From NCBI RefSeq assembly GCF_003464085.1, contig NZ_QSDR01000023.1, positions 1 through 64,000 on the forward strand: a stretch of DNA of 64,000 nucleotides, written 5' to 3'. Source of the stretch: Clostridium sp. AM58-1XD. GTDB taxonomy: Bacteria; Bacillota; Clostridia; Lachnospirales; Lachnospiraceae. The notes beneath the pieces are model-generated. The model made no database searches and had not been told where the DNA came from. It saw nothing but the letters and a program-made list of their open reading frames with translations. This document shows positions 54,226 through 62,545 of the stretch, in pieces (the first letter of the stretch is position 1; the number at the start of each line of letters is the position of its first letter). Both the position numbers and the translations under genes were made by a program.

Positions 54226-55347
54226 ATGAAAGGTAAATATAAATTCTGTATGCCGACAGATGTGCGGTATGAAAGCGGTCTGTCGAAAAAACTGAACGAA
54301 TACATAGAAGGTAAAAATGTTTTTATAATTTCTGATCCGTTTCTTTATCAGAACGGTACGGCAAAAGCGATCGGTGATACGATGGAAGGAAAAAATGTGG
54401 CATATTTCAGCAAAATCGAGCCAAATCCTTCCTGTGAAAGCGTGGACGAGGCGGCAAATGAGGCCAGAGCCATGGGAGCTGACTGTGTAGTAGGCCTGGG
54501 CGGGGGAAGCTCACTGGACGTCGCGAAAATCGTATCCTGCCTCATTACAAATGAAGGCAGCATTTATGATTATTATGCTGGAGGCAGCAGGAAGCTGGGA
54601 AAGAGAACAACAGGTCTGATCTGTATTCCAACGACCGCCGGAACGGGAAGCGAAGTGACGAATGTAGGCGTATTTACAAATAAAAAGGCGGGAATCAAAA
54701 TGCCTATGGTTACGGATGAATTCTGGGCCGACTATGCGGTGATCGATCCGGACCTGACCATGACGCTTCCGCCTGCAGTAACGGCTTCCACGGGAATGGA
54801 TGCATTCTGCCATGCGATCGAAGCCTATTGGAATAAAGAATCCGTGCCGGTGTGCGATATGCTTTCTCTGGGGGCGGTAAAGATGATTCTGGACAATATC
54901 AAAAAGGCATACGAACAGCCGGATGACAGGGAAGCCAGGGGAGCCATGATTACGGCCAGCCTGATTGCAGGAATCTCCTTCAGCCAGACGAGGACGACAG
55001 GTATTCATGCAATCAGCTTTCCGCTGACGACGGAGTTCGGAGCCAGCCATGGGACGGCGTGTTCAATTACCCTGCCTGCATTTATCCGCGTAAGCCGGGA
55101 GCAGGAAGGCGAAAAGATGCTGCGTATGGCACGGTACGCCGGTTTTGACACGGTCGACGCCTTTGCCGACGGCGTAGAAGAACTGATGAAGAGCATGAAT
55201 ATGCCCGTCCGCCTCAGCCAGTTGGGCGTGAAAGAAGAAAATCTGGAGCACATCGCCGAGGTAGGCCTGGGAGCAGCCATCATTCAGCTGACGCCGGCTG
55301 CCATGAACAAGGAAACGGTGTGTGCGCTGTTAAAATCCATATTATAG
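54226..55347 (+). CDS. Iron-containing alcohol dehydrogenase
   Basis: A 373-residue type III ADH: NAD-binding [33 protein letters not shown], and metal-binding residues in [16 protein letters not shown] (Asp, His) and [21 protein letters not shown] (His, His). The enzyme reduces aldehydes or oxidises alcohols with NAD(H) in the cytosol. GGAGG lies just before the ATG. In the locus it is a candidate for reducing the C3 aldehyde released by transketolase or transaldolase. Confidence 0.92.
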   Translation: MKGKYKFCMPTDVRYESGLSKKLNEYIEGKNVFIISDPFLYQNGTAKAIGDTMEGKNVAYFSKIEPNPSCESVDEAANEARAMGADCVVGLGGGSSLDVAKIVSCLITNEGSIYDYYAGGSRKLGKRTTGLICIPTTAGTGSEVTNVGVFTNKKAGIKMPMVTDEFWADYAVIDPDLTMTLPPAVTASTGMDAFCHAIEAYWNKESVPVCDMLSLGAVKMILDNIKKAYEQPDDREARGAMITASLIAGISFSQTRTTGIHAISFPLTTEFGASHGTACSITLPAFIRVSREQEGEKMLRMARYAGFDTVDAFADGVEELMKSMNMPVRLSQLGVKEENLEHIAEVGLGAAIIQLTPAAMNKETVCALLKSIL

Positions 55348-55366
55348 AAGGCGGCGAGGTGAAAAA

Positions 55367-56193
55367 ATGAATAAAAAAACAGAAATGCTTTATGAAAAGG
55401 CCGGAGAAATCCGAAAACTCACCCTGGAATCCGTCGGAAAGCTGGGAGTCGGCCACATCGGAGGTTCCCTGTCTCTCTGCGAGATACTGGCAGCACTGTA
55501 TTTCGACGTGATGAACATCGATCCTGAAAATCCGAAGATGGAGGAGCGGGACAGGCTGGTTCTGTCAAAAGGCCACGGCGGACCTGCACTTTATGCGGCT
55601 CTGGCCCTGAGCGGCTACATGGACGTCAAAGAACTGGATACGTTAAACCGGCCGAATACGAACCTGCCCAGCACTGCGATATGAAACGGACGCCGGGAAT
55701 TGATATGACGACGGGTTCCCTTGGACAGGGATTCTCCGCTGCGGCCGGAATGGCGGAAGCGGTGCGGATGGACAAAAGAAACTTATACATTTATACGATT
55801 ATCGGAGACGGAGAGAGCCAGGAAGGACAGATCTGGGAGACGGCTATGATGGCAGGAAGCAGAAAGCTGGATCATCTGATCGCCTTTACCGATTACAATA
55901 AGATGCAGCTGGACGGCTATATTGAGGACGTCAACGGGCTGTATCCGCTGGATAAAAAGTGGGAGGCCTTCGGATGGCACGTGCAGTCTGTGGACGGCCA
56001 TAATATAGAAGAAATTCTCTTGGCCATTGATAATGCGAAAAAAGTGACGGGACGCCCTTCCATGATTCTTCTCAATACGGTAAAGGGAAAGGGTGGATAT
56101 TTCTGCGAAAACCTTGTAGCTTCCCACAATATGAATATCACGGAAGACATGTGGAAGAAGGCGGTTGCGCTGCTGGATGAGGGAGGAAATTGA
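55367..56193 (+). CDS. Transketolase N-terminal subunit (frameshifted by one base)
   Basis: Thiamine-diphosphate-binding half of a split transketolase. Motifs: LGVGHIGGSLSLCEILAALY, LSKGHGGPALYAALALSGY; after the break, TTGSLGQGFSAAAGMAEAVR and the TPP motif IGDGESQEGQIWETAMMAG. The frame fails near 55672: CCC AGC ACT GCG should read CCC AGC CAC TGC GAT, one C short, giving NLPSHCDMKRTPGID and 275 residues. The His recovered is part of the conserved HCD motif, which supports the repair. It precedes the C-terminal subunit by one base. Confidence 0.88.
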
Positions 56194-56194
56194 G

Positions 56195-57147
56195 ATGATG
56201 CTGGAAGACAGATGGCTGAGAGAAACGTATGTGGATCTGCTGGAAGAATATGCACAAAAGGATGACCGCCTCGTAATTGTGGAAGCAGACCTGATGAAAG
56301 CGGCCGGAACGACGAGATTTGGAGAAAAATATCCGGAGAAAACGGTAAACGTAGGAATTGCAGAGGCGAATATGATCGGAACGGCAGCAGGACTGGCCGC
56401 CATGGGAAAGATTCCCTTCACCCACACATTTACGCCCTTTTCCACCAGGAGGGTCTGCGACCAGGTCACTCTCTCCGTGGCTTATGCAGGGCTTAACGTC
56501 AAGATTATGGGGAGTGACCCGGGAGTTACGGCAGAGCTGAACGGCGGCACCCACATGAGTATGGAAGACGTGGCCGTCATGAGAAACATTCCGGGGATGA
56601 CCATCGTGGAACCTACGGACAGCGCACAGCTGAGAAAAGCATTTCCGCAGATCATGTATCATGACGGGCCGGTCTATATCCGGCTGCTGCGCAGAAATGC
56701 AGTGAAGATTTTCGATGAAAACTGTGACTTCCAGCTGGGAAAGGGTATTGTGATGAGAGAGGGCGGCGACGTAACAATCATTGCCAGCGGAATCATGACT
56801 GCAGAGGCTCTGGAAGCTGCGGATGAACTGGAAAAGGAAGGAATTTATGCAGAGGTACTGAATATCCATACGGTCAAGCCTCTGGATACGGAACTGGTAT
56901 TAAAGAGCGCTGCCAAGACGGGAGCCGTCGTGACGGCGGAAAACCACTCGATTCTGAACGGCCTGGGAGGCGCTGTGGCTGAAGTTCTGGGAGAAAACCT
57001 TCCAACTATTATGAAACGGATCGGAGTAAGGGATCATTCGGAGAAGTAGGGGTTACGGAATTCCTGAAGACGAAATACGGTCTGAAGGCAAAGGATATCG
57101 CAGAAGCGGCAAAGGAAGTGATTGCTAAGAAGAAAGGAACGAGATGA
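56195..57147 (+). CDS. Transketolase C-terminal subunit (frameshifted by one base)
   Basis: Pyrimidine-binding and C-terminal half: RETYVDLLEEYAQKDDRLVI, NVGIAEANMIGTAAGLAAMG (catalytic Glu), TFTPFSTRRVCDQV, and HTVKPLDTELVLKSAAKTGA. Near 57037 CATTCGG should be CATTTCGG; with the extra T the protein runs on as DHFGEVGVTEFLKTKYGLKA to a TGA at 57145, giving 317 residues. That TGA overlaps the ATG of the next gene (ATGA). Together with the preceding subunit it transfers two-carbon units between sugar phosphates or their analogues. Confidence 0.88.
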
Positions 57148-57641
57148 TGGATGAAAAACGTGTAGTGATCGGTTCGGATAAGTCAGGATTTCATTTAAAG
57201 GAAGCGGTGAAGGCTCATCTGATAGAATCCGGCTATGAAGTGGAGGACGCAGGGACTTTAAAGGAAGAGGAGCCAAAGCCGTATTTTAAAGTGGCCCCTG
57301 TCGTTGCGGAAAAGATACAGAGCGGCGAGTTCCAGAGGGGAATTCTGATCTGCGGAACAGGCATGGGAATGGCGGTCGTAGCCAACAAATATAAAGGCGT
57401 TTACGCCGCAGTATGTGAGAGTACGTATGCTGCAAACAAGTGCAGGGCGATCAATGATGCCAATGTGCTCACGATGGGCGGATGGATGATCGGTCCGGAA
57501 CTGGGCTGCGATATGGCCGACCAATTCCTGAACACAGGGTTTACCCAGAATCTGGAACCATGGAGACAGGAGTTTCTGAAGGGCGCAAGAGAACAGGTAT
57601 ATGATCTGGAAAAAGAGATATACGACAAGGCGGAAAAATAG
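57144..57641 (+). CDS. RpiB/LacA/LacB-family sugar isomerase
   Basis: A 165-residue isomerase: VVIGSDKSGFHLKEAVKAHL, GILICGTGMGMAVVANKYKG (the Cys base and anion hole), and NVLTMGGWMIGPELGCDMAD. It interconverts aldoses and ketoses, usually 5-phosphates. The usual CGTGxG(I/M) motif and Asp are present; the family's phosphate-binding Arg residues were not checked. It overlaps the transketolase stop and sits between transketolase and transaldolase, so it likely supplies a ketose to transketolase, as the equivalent isomerase does in the sulfo-transketolase route. Confidence 0.9.
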   Translation: MMDEKRVVIGSDKSGFHLKEAVKAHLIESGYEVEDAGTLKEEEPKPYFKVAPVVAEKIQSGEFQRGILICGTGMGMAVVANKYKGVYAAVCESTYAANKCRAINDANVLTMGGWMIGPELGCDMADQFLNTGFTQNLEPWRQEFLKGAREQVYDLEKEIYDKAEK

Positions 57642-57715
57642 GATATAAAGGCTGGAAAGTATCGCGGGTAATCATAAACAGGGCCGCCGCAGGCGGAAGA
57701 AAAGGAGACAGGACA

Positions 57716-58396
57716 ATGAAATATTTTCTGGACAGTGCAAAGCTGGATGAAATTAAATACGCTTATGAAAATTACTGTATCGACGGAGTGACCACCAACC
57801 CGAGGCATATTAAAAACAGCGGAAAGCCGTTTATGCAGATCGTAAAGGACATCGCTCAGTGGCTGAAGGAGAACGATCTGGAAGGCGCCGACAAATTCCC
57901 TGTATCATTTGAAATCAATCCACATTTAGACAAGTGGGAAGACATCGTAGAGGCGGCCAGGGAAGTGGCTTCCTATTCACCAAATTATGCAATTAAGATT
58001 CCATGTACGGAGCAGGGCCTGATTGCGGCCAAGAAGCTGGAGCAGCAGGGCGTGCGGACGAACGTTACCCTGGTATTCTCTCCGTCACAGGCAATTCCGG
58101 CTGCCAAACTGGGCGCGAAGTTCGTTTCCCCGTTCGTAGGCTGGAAGGAGAACAGCGGAGATGACGCTGTCGCTTATCTGCAGAAGATCGTAAATATTTA
58201 TAAGGAAAAAGATTACAAGACGGAGATTATCGTAGCGGCTGTCCGCAATGGAAAACAGATCGCCGAATTCGCTGAAATGGGAGCGGATATCGTCACATGC
58301 GGTCTGGATGTATATAAAGCCAGCTTTGAACATCCCTTTACTACATATGGAATCGGCGTTTTCTGTGAAGCATGGGACAGTACGGTCCAGGAATAG
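57716..58396 (+). CDS. Transaldolase/fructose-6-phosphate aldolase-family protein
   Basis: A 226-residue TalC/FSA-type class I aldolase: KYFLDSAKLDEIKYAYENYC, DGVTTNPRHIKNSGK, the Schiff-base Lys in YAIKIPCTEQG, VTLVFSPSQAIPAAKLGA and the FVSPFVGWKE loop. It cleaves or transfers a three-carbon dihydroxyacetone unit. The substrate range includes analogues such as sulfofructose in some relatives, but this cannot be read here. GGAGACAGG precedes the ATG. It is followed after 11 bases by a second, longer transaldolase. Confidence 0.88.
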   Translation: MKYFLDSAKLDEIKYAYENYCIDGVTTNPRHIKNSGKPFMQIVKDIAQWLKENDLEGADKFPVSFEINPHLDKWEDIVEAAREVASYSPNYAIKIPCTEQGLIAAKKLEQQGVRTNVTLVFSPSQAIPAAKLGAKFVSPFVGWKENSGDDAVAYLQKIVNIYKEKDYKTEIIVAAVRNGKQIAEFAEMGADIVTCGLDVYKASFEHPFTTYGIGVFCEAWDSTVQE

Positions 58397-58407
58397 GAGG
58401 AAGGATT

Positions 58408-59475
58408 ATGAGCAAATATTTAGGCAAACTTCATGAGTGCGCGGTGAAATTCCCGATGACTGATATCTGGATGGATTCCTGCGGAGAAGAGGAGCTGGAT
58501 TACGGGCTGGAAAGAGGGATTGTAGGCGCAACCAGCAACCCGATTATCGTAGGAAATGTAATTAATAATGAGATGAGTATCTGGGAGCCGAGGATTAAGG
58601 AACTGGCAAAGGAGATGCCGGACGCTACGGAAGATGAAATCGCATGGGCCCTGATCGACGAAGTAGGCGCGCTCCGTTCCCAAAAGCTTCTTCCTGTATA
58701 TGAGAAGTTCGGAGGAAAGAAAGGACGTCTTTCCATTCAGACAAATGCGAAATACTATAGAAATACGGAGAAAATGGTAGAACAGGCCATGCATTTGAAC
58801 AGCCTTGGCAGAAATATGATGATAAAGATGCCTGCTTCTGAAGCCGGAATTAAGGCGATGGAAGAGTGCACATATAGGGGAGCCAGCATCAATGCGACGG
58901 TGTCCTTCACAGTTGCACAGGCCGTGGCGGTGGCGGAAGCCGTAGAAAGAGGGCTGAACAGAAGAAAAGCAGAAGGTCTTCCCGTAGATGACATGGGACC
59001 TGTATGCACGATTATGATCGGACGTACGGACGACTGGTTAAAGCAGTATGTGACAAAGACGGGAATGGTCGTAGATCCGGAAGCTTTGGAATGGGGCGGC
59101 GTAGCCGTTATCAAAGAGGCTTACAGGATTTACCGTGAAAAAGGCTATACGACGAGGCTTCTTTCGGCAGCCAACAGAAATCATTACCACTGGTCGCAGC
59201 TGATCGGGGGAGATCTGGCGCAGACGATCAATTACAGCTGGCACAAGAGGCTGAACGCGTGCGATATCGAAGTGATCTCCAGAATTGACGATCCTGTACC
59301 GGGGAACTACATGAAGGAACTGAACAAAATTTCGGAATTCCACAAGTCCTTCGATGCAGACGGCATGAAACCGGAAGAATTCGTGACATACGGAGGATTT
59401 AAAGATACGCTGTCCACATTCCTGGGAGGATACGACGACCTTTGCAGGCTGGTCAGAAAATACATGATCGGATAG
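58408..59475 (+). CDS. Second transaldolase-family protein, long form
   Basis: A 355-residue transaldolase-like protein: DIWMDSCGEEELDYGLERGI, VGATSNPIIVGNVI, the likely Schiff-base Lys in NMMIKMPASEAGIKA, and SINATVSFTVAQAVAVAEAV. The N- and C-terminal additions exceed the short TalC form; a region near 250-280 (RLLSAANRNHYHWSQLIGGD) replaces the usual barrel end. Two different transaldolases in one operon suggest two distinct cleavage steps or substrates. AGGAGG precedes the ATG. It is the last gene of the operon; a 119-bp palindrome follows. Confidence 0.85.
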   Translation: MSKYLGKLHECAVKFPMTDIWMDSCGEEELDYGLERGIVGATSNPIIVGNVINNEMSIWEPRIKELAKEMPDATEDEIAWALIDEVGALRSQKLLPVYEKFGGKKGRLSIQTNAKYYRNTEKMVEQAMHLNSLGRNMMIKMPASEAGIKAMEECTYRGASINATVSFTVAQAVAVAEAVERGLNRRKAEGLPVDDMGPVCTIMIGRTDDWLKQYVTKTGMVVDPEALEWGGVAVIKEAYRIYREKGYTTRLLSAANRNHYHWSQLIGGDLAQTINYSWHKRLNACDIEVISRIDDPVPGNYMKELNKISEFHKSFDADGMKPEEFVTYGGFKDTLSTFLGGYDDLCRLVRKYMIG

Positions 59476-59489
59476 TATAAAACAGTAAC

Positions 59490-59606
59490 AGGGTGTTGTA
59501 AAAAAGAATAAAGCATTGCCACTGATACCAGATGTAGTGACTTGGCTGCTGCCTGGAACGCAATCTGGTATCAGTAGCAATGCTAATTCGACTTTTACAA
59601 CGCCCT
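59490..59606 (+). repeat. 119-bp imperfect palindrome, copy 5
   Basis: Begins CAGGGTGTTGTAAAAAAG and ends TTTTACAACGCCCTTTTT. Arms GCATTGCCACTGATACCAGAT and ATCTGGTATCAGTAGCAATGC are nearly perfect. It lies 15 bases after the last gene of the sugar operon and ends in a T run, so it can terminate that operon. Confidence 0.88.
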
Positions 59607-59738
59607 TTTTACTGCGCAAAAAGCAAATGCTTGTTCGAATATGCGGGATATGGTATAATATCTATAGTATAGATATTATATCTGCCAAGCCGATATGGAG
59701 TGAATGCAGAGTATAAATAAGGTCAGGAGGACAAAGAT

Positions 59739-60725
59739 ATGGTTCGTATAGCAATTCTGGGCGCAGGAAATATTGCCGGAATTATGGCGGAAACATTAAA
59801 CGGTATGAAAGCGGCAGGAAACGACCGGTTTTTCATGTATGCTGTGGCGGCAAGGGATAAAAAACGTGCGGAAGCCTTTGCTCACGCGTATGGATTTGAA
59901 AAATTCTACGGCTCGTATGAAGAAATGGTACAGGATGACAGGGTGGATCTTGTTTACATCGCAACGCCCCACTCTCATCACGCGGACCATATCCGGTTGT
60001 GCCTGGAACATGGAAAACACGTGCTCTGTGAAAAGTCATTTACGGTTAATGCGAAACAGGCGAGAGAAGTCCTTCATATGGCGGAGGAAAAGAAGCTCCT
60101 TCTGACAGAGGCCATATGGACGCGGTATATGCCTATGAGAAAAATGATCCGGGAAGAGATCGATTCCGGAATTATAGGCAGGACCTGTATGCTGACGGCA
60201 AATCTGGGATACAGCATTGCAGGAAAAGAGAGGCTGAAGAAGCCGGAGCTGGCAGGAGGGGCGCTGCTGGATGTGGGGGTCTATCCGTTAAACTTCGCTG
60301 TTATGGCTTTTGGAGATGATATTGAAGGGATTGACAGCAGCGTGCAGCTGACAGACCTGGGGGTGGATGCACAGGAAAGTATAACCTTCCGTTACCGTGA
60401 CGGCCGGATGGCGGTTCTCAATGCCACCATGACAGGAATGAGTGACAGAAAGGGAATAATATACGGCGACAAGGGATACATGGAAATCGAAAATATCAAT
60501 AATCCGCAGAAAATTACGGTTTATGGAAGCGACAGGGAGATCGTGAAGGAAATCGCGTGCCCTGAGCAGATTACCGGATATGAGTATGAGGTAGAGAGCT
60601 GTATAGAGGCTCTGGAAAAAGGATGGATCGAGTGCCCTCAGATGCCTCACGAGGAGACGATCCGGATGATGGAGATGATGGATGGGCTGAGAAAATCATG
60701 GGGAATCACATATCCCGGAGAATGA
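59739..60725 (+). CDS. Gfo/Idh/MocA-family oxidoreductase
   Basis: A 328-residue NAD(P)-dependent sugar oxidoreductase: Rossmann VRIAILGAGNIAGIMAETLN, DLVYIATPHSHHADHIRLC, and the catalytic-region HGKHVLCEKSFTVNAKQARE (the EK motif). It oxidises or reduces cyclic sugars or inositols. It follows the repeat that closes the transaldolase operon and has its own AGGAGG, so it is probably separately expressed, though possibly functionally linked to the sugar locus. Confidence 0.9.
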   Translation: MVRIAILGAGNIAGIMAETLNGMKAAGNDRFFMYAVAARDKKRAEAFAHAYGFEKFYGSYEEMVQDDRVDLVYIATPHSHHADHIRLCLEHGKHVLCEKSFTVNAKQAREVLHMAEEKKLLLTEAIWTRYMPMRKMIREEIDSGIIGRTCMLTANLGYSIAGKERLKKPELAGGALLDVGVYPLNFAVMAFGDDIEGIDSSVQLTDLGVDAQESITFRYRDGRMAVLNATMTGMSDRKGIIYGDKGYMEIENINNPQKITVYGSDREIVKEIACPEQITGYEYEVESCIEALEKGWIECPQMPHEETIRMMEMMDGLRKSWGITYPGE

Positions 60726-60795
60726 GAGCCGAAATCATTTGAAATTTCGAGCAGAGAAAAAAGACTAAAGATTAGATGACAGGAGAATGACGGCT

Positions 60796-61935
60796 ATGAA
60801 GGACAGAATCAGATATTATCTGACATTATTGGCTCTGACAGCAGCTCTGATCGCAGGAAATACAGGATGCAGCCAGGCGTCAGGAGGGGCAGCGGCAGAT
60901 TCTGAAAGCGGAGTACAGGCAAAATCATCAGCAGCAGGAGAAATCGAACCTCTGACAGTGACGTTTATCGACGTGGGGCAGGGAGATTCGGCGCTTCTGC
61001 AGTGCGGCGGCCATAATATGCTGATCGATGCAGGGAAAAATGACAGAGGCATCGAGCTTCAGGATTACCTTCAGAGCAAGGGGATAAAGAAATTTGATTA
61101 CCTCATAGGAACTCATCCGGACGAGGACCATATCGGCGGACTAGACGTCATTATTACAAAGTTTCAGGCTGATCACGTTCTGATGCCAGATAAAAAATCG
61201 GACACCAGGACATACGACGATGTGATACAGGCCATCAGGTATAAATCCATTTCTCTGGAACATCCGGAAAGGGGAGACACGTTTTCACTGGGGGATGCAG
61301 AGGTTACGGTTCTCGCTCCGTCGGGAGAAACGTACGACAATACGAATAATTACTCGATTGTGCTGATGGTACGGCATGGAGACAACAGGTTTTTGTTTAC
61401 GGGTGATGCGGAAGAAGAGGCGGAATATGATATGCTGGAGGCTGGAATGGATCTCAAGGCTGATGTGCTCAAAACGGGCCATCATGGCAGCCGGTCGTCT
61501 TCCGGCCAGGAGTTCCTGGATTCGGTATCGCCGGCAGCGGCCGTAATCAGCTGCGGGGAAAACAACAGCTACGGCCATCCCCATGCCGAGACGCTGAATA
61601 AATTCCGGTCTATGGGAATTAAGGTATATCGTACGGACGAAGAGGGCGCCATAGTGGCAGAAAGCGACGGAACGAATATCTCTTTCAATGTGCCGCCTTC
61701 TGACAGCTGGGTGGCAGGAGAGCCGAAAGGATCGTCGGCAGAAAATAAAAGAGACAGCGGTGCAAAAGGGGAAAAGAAAGAGACGTATGTGCTCAATACC
61801 AAGACGAAAAAATTCCATTACAGCTGGTGTGACAGCACTGCACAGATGAAAGAGGAAAATAAAGACACGAAGACGGCAAATCGTTCTTCTTTGATTTCAG
61901 AGGGATATGATCCGTGTCAGAAATGCAGGCCGTAG
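60796..61935 (+). CDS. Secreted ComEC/Rec2-like metallo-beta-lactamase lipoprotein with Ada-like zinc tail
   Basis: A 379-residue exported protein. N-terminal signal and lipobox (ALIAGNTGC, Cys25); a metallo-beta-lactamase domain like the C-terminus of ComEC (FIDVGQGDSALLQCGGHNML, metal motif GTHPDEDHIGGLD, FTGDAEEEAE, LKTGHHGSRSSSG); a linker; and a C-terminal Ada-type zinc motif (KFHYSWCDST... GYDPCQKCRP). Such proteins may act as extracellular nucleases or phosphodiesterases. No membrane channel (ComEC core) is encoded. ATG 60796 is preferred by spacing over the in-frame ATG at 60787. Confidence 0.86.
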   Translation: MKDRIRYYLTLLALTAALIAGNTGCSQASGGAAADSESGVQAKSSAAGEIEPLTVTFIDVGQGDSALLQCGGHNMLIDAGKNDRGIELQDYLQSKGIKKFDYLIGTHPDEDHIGGLDVIITKFQADHVLMPDKKSDTRTYDDVIQAIRYKSISLEHPERGDTFSLGDAEVTVLAPSGETYDNTNNYSIVLMVRHGDNRFLFTGDAEEEAEYDMLEAGMDLKADVLKTGHHGSRSSSGQEFLDSVSPAAAVISCGENNSYGHPHAETLNKFRSMGIKVYRTDEEGAIVAESDGTNISFNVPPSDSWVAGEPKGSSAENKRDSGAKGEKKETYVLNTKTKKFHYSWCDSTAQMKEENKDTKTANRSSLISEGYDPCQKCRP

Positions 61936-61963
61936 CGCGTAAGGGAAATGGAGGAAGACAGCA

Positions 61964-62545
61964 GTGATAAAAGATAAGAGATATATTCTGCCTGCGGCGT
62001 TTGTGCTGTGCCTGTACGTAAATGCCGGGCTGCTTCTGGCATCGATGAAACATCCTATGTTTTTTGCAGCAGGAATCGGTATCAATATCATTCTTGGTCT
62101 GGCAAACTGCGTAATGGCCTTTGTATGGTGCAGGCAGAAAAATGAAGAGTTTCTGATGGATTCCATGATGATTATGAAATATGGAATCATGCCCTTTTTT
62201 ATAGTCTATTTTCTGATTGCGTTCGTACTTGGCCTGGTGATGGTGTTTATCGCAGGACTGATCCCTGCAATGCTGTTTATGTGGATTGATTACTGCATTC
62301 TGTTTGTCGGAACGATGTATGCGGTTTCCTACATGATTGCCATGGTGAGAAGCGGCCGGATGACGGCTCTCGCCGCAGTCTGGCATGCGCTCCTGCAGTT
62401 TGTGTTCGTACTGGATGTGGCTGATACCGTATACCTTACGGCGTGGAAAAGGCGCAGAGGTAGGAAGGCGTTGGCTGTTTCCATGTCGGTCAGCGCCTTG
62501 ATTCTGATCTTATTCTTTCTTTCTTCAACTGCCAGACCTGCCTGA
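61964..62545 (+). CDS. Multi-span membrane protein of unknown function
   Basis: A 193-residue hydrophobic protein with about five transmembrane segments (ILPAAFVLCLYVNAGLLLA, FFAAGIGINIILGLANCVMA, MPFFIVYFLIAFVLGLVMVF, ALIPAML-like span, LILILFFLSS). No family was recognised beyond small uncharacterised Clostridial membrane proteins. It starts with GTG, nine bases after GGAGG, 28 bases downstream of the metallo-beta-lactamase gene, so they are probably co-transcribed. Its 3' end overlaps, by 21 bases, the 3' end of the oppositely oriented sigma-Mrr gene. Confidence 0.7.
   Translation: MIKDKRYILPAAFVLCLYVNAGLLLASMKHPMFFAAGIGINIILGLANCVMAFVWCRQKNEEFLMDSMMIMKYGIMPFFIVYFLIAFVLGLVMVFIAGLIPAMLFMWIDYCILFVGTMYAVSYMIAMVRSGRMTALAAVWHALLQFVFVLDVADTVYLTAWKRRRGRKALAVSMSVSALILILFFLSSTARPA

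Noticed and set aside
13129..59606. CRISPR array
   Set aside because: The 119-bp repeats are dispersed, palindromic and not regularly spaced; no cas genes are present.
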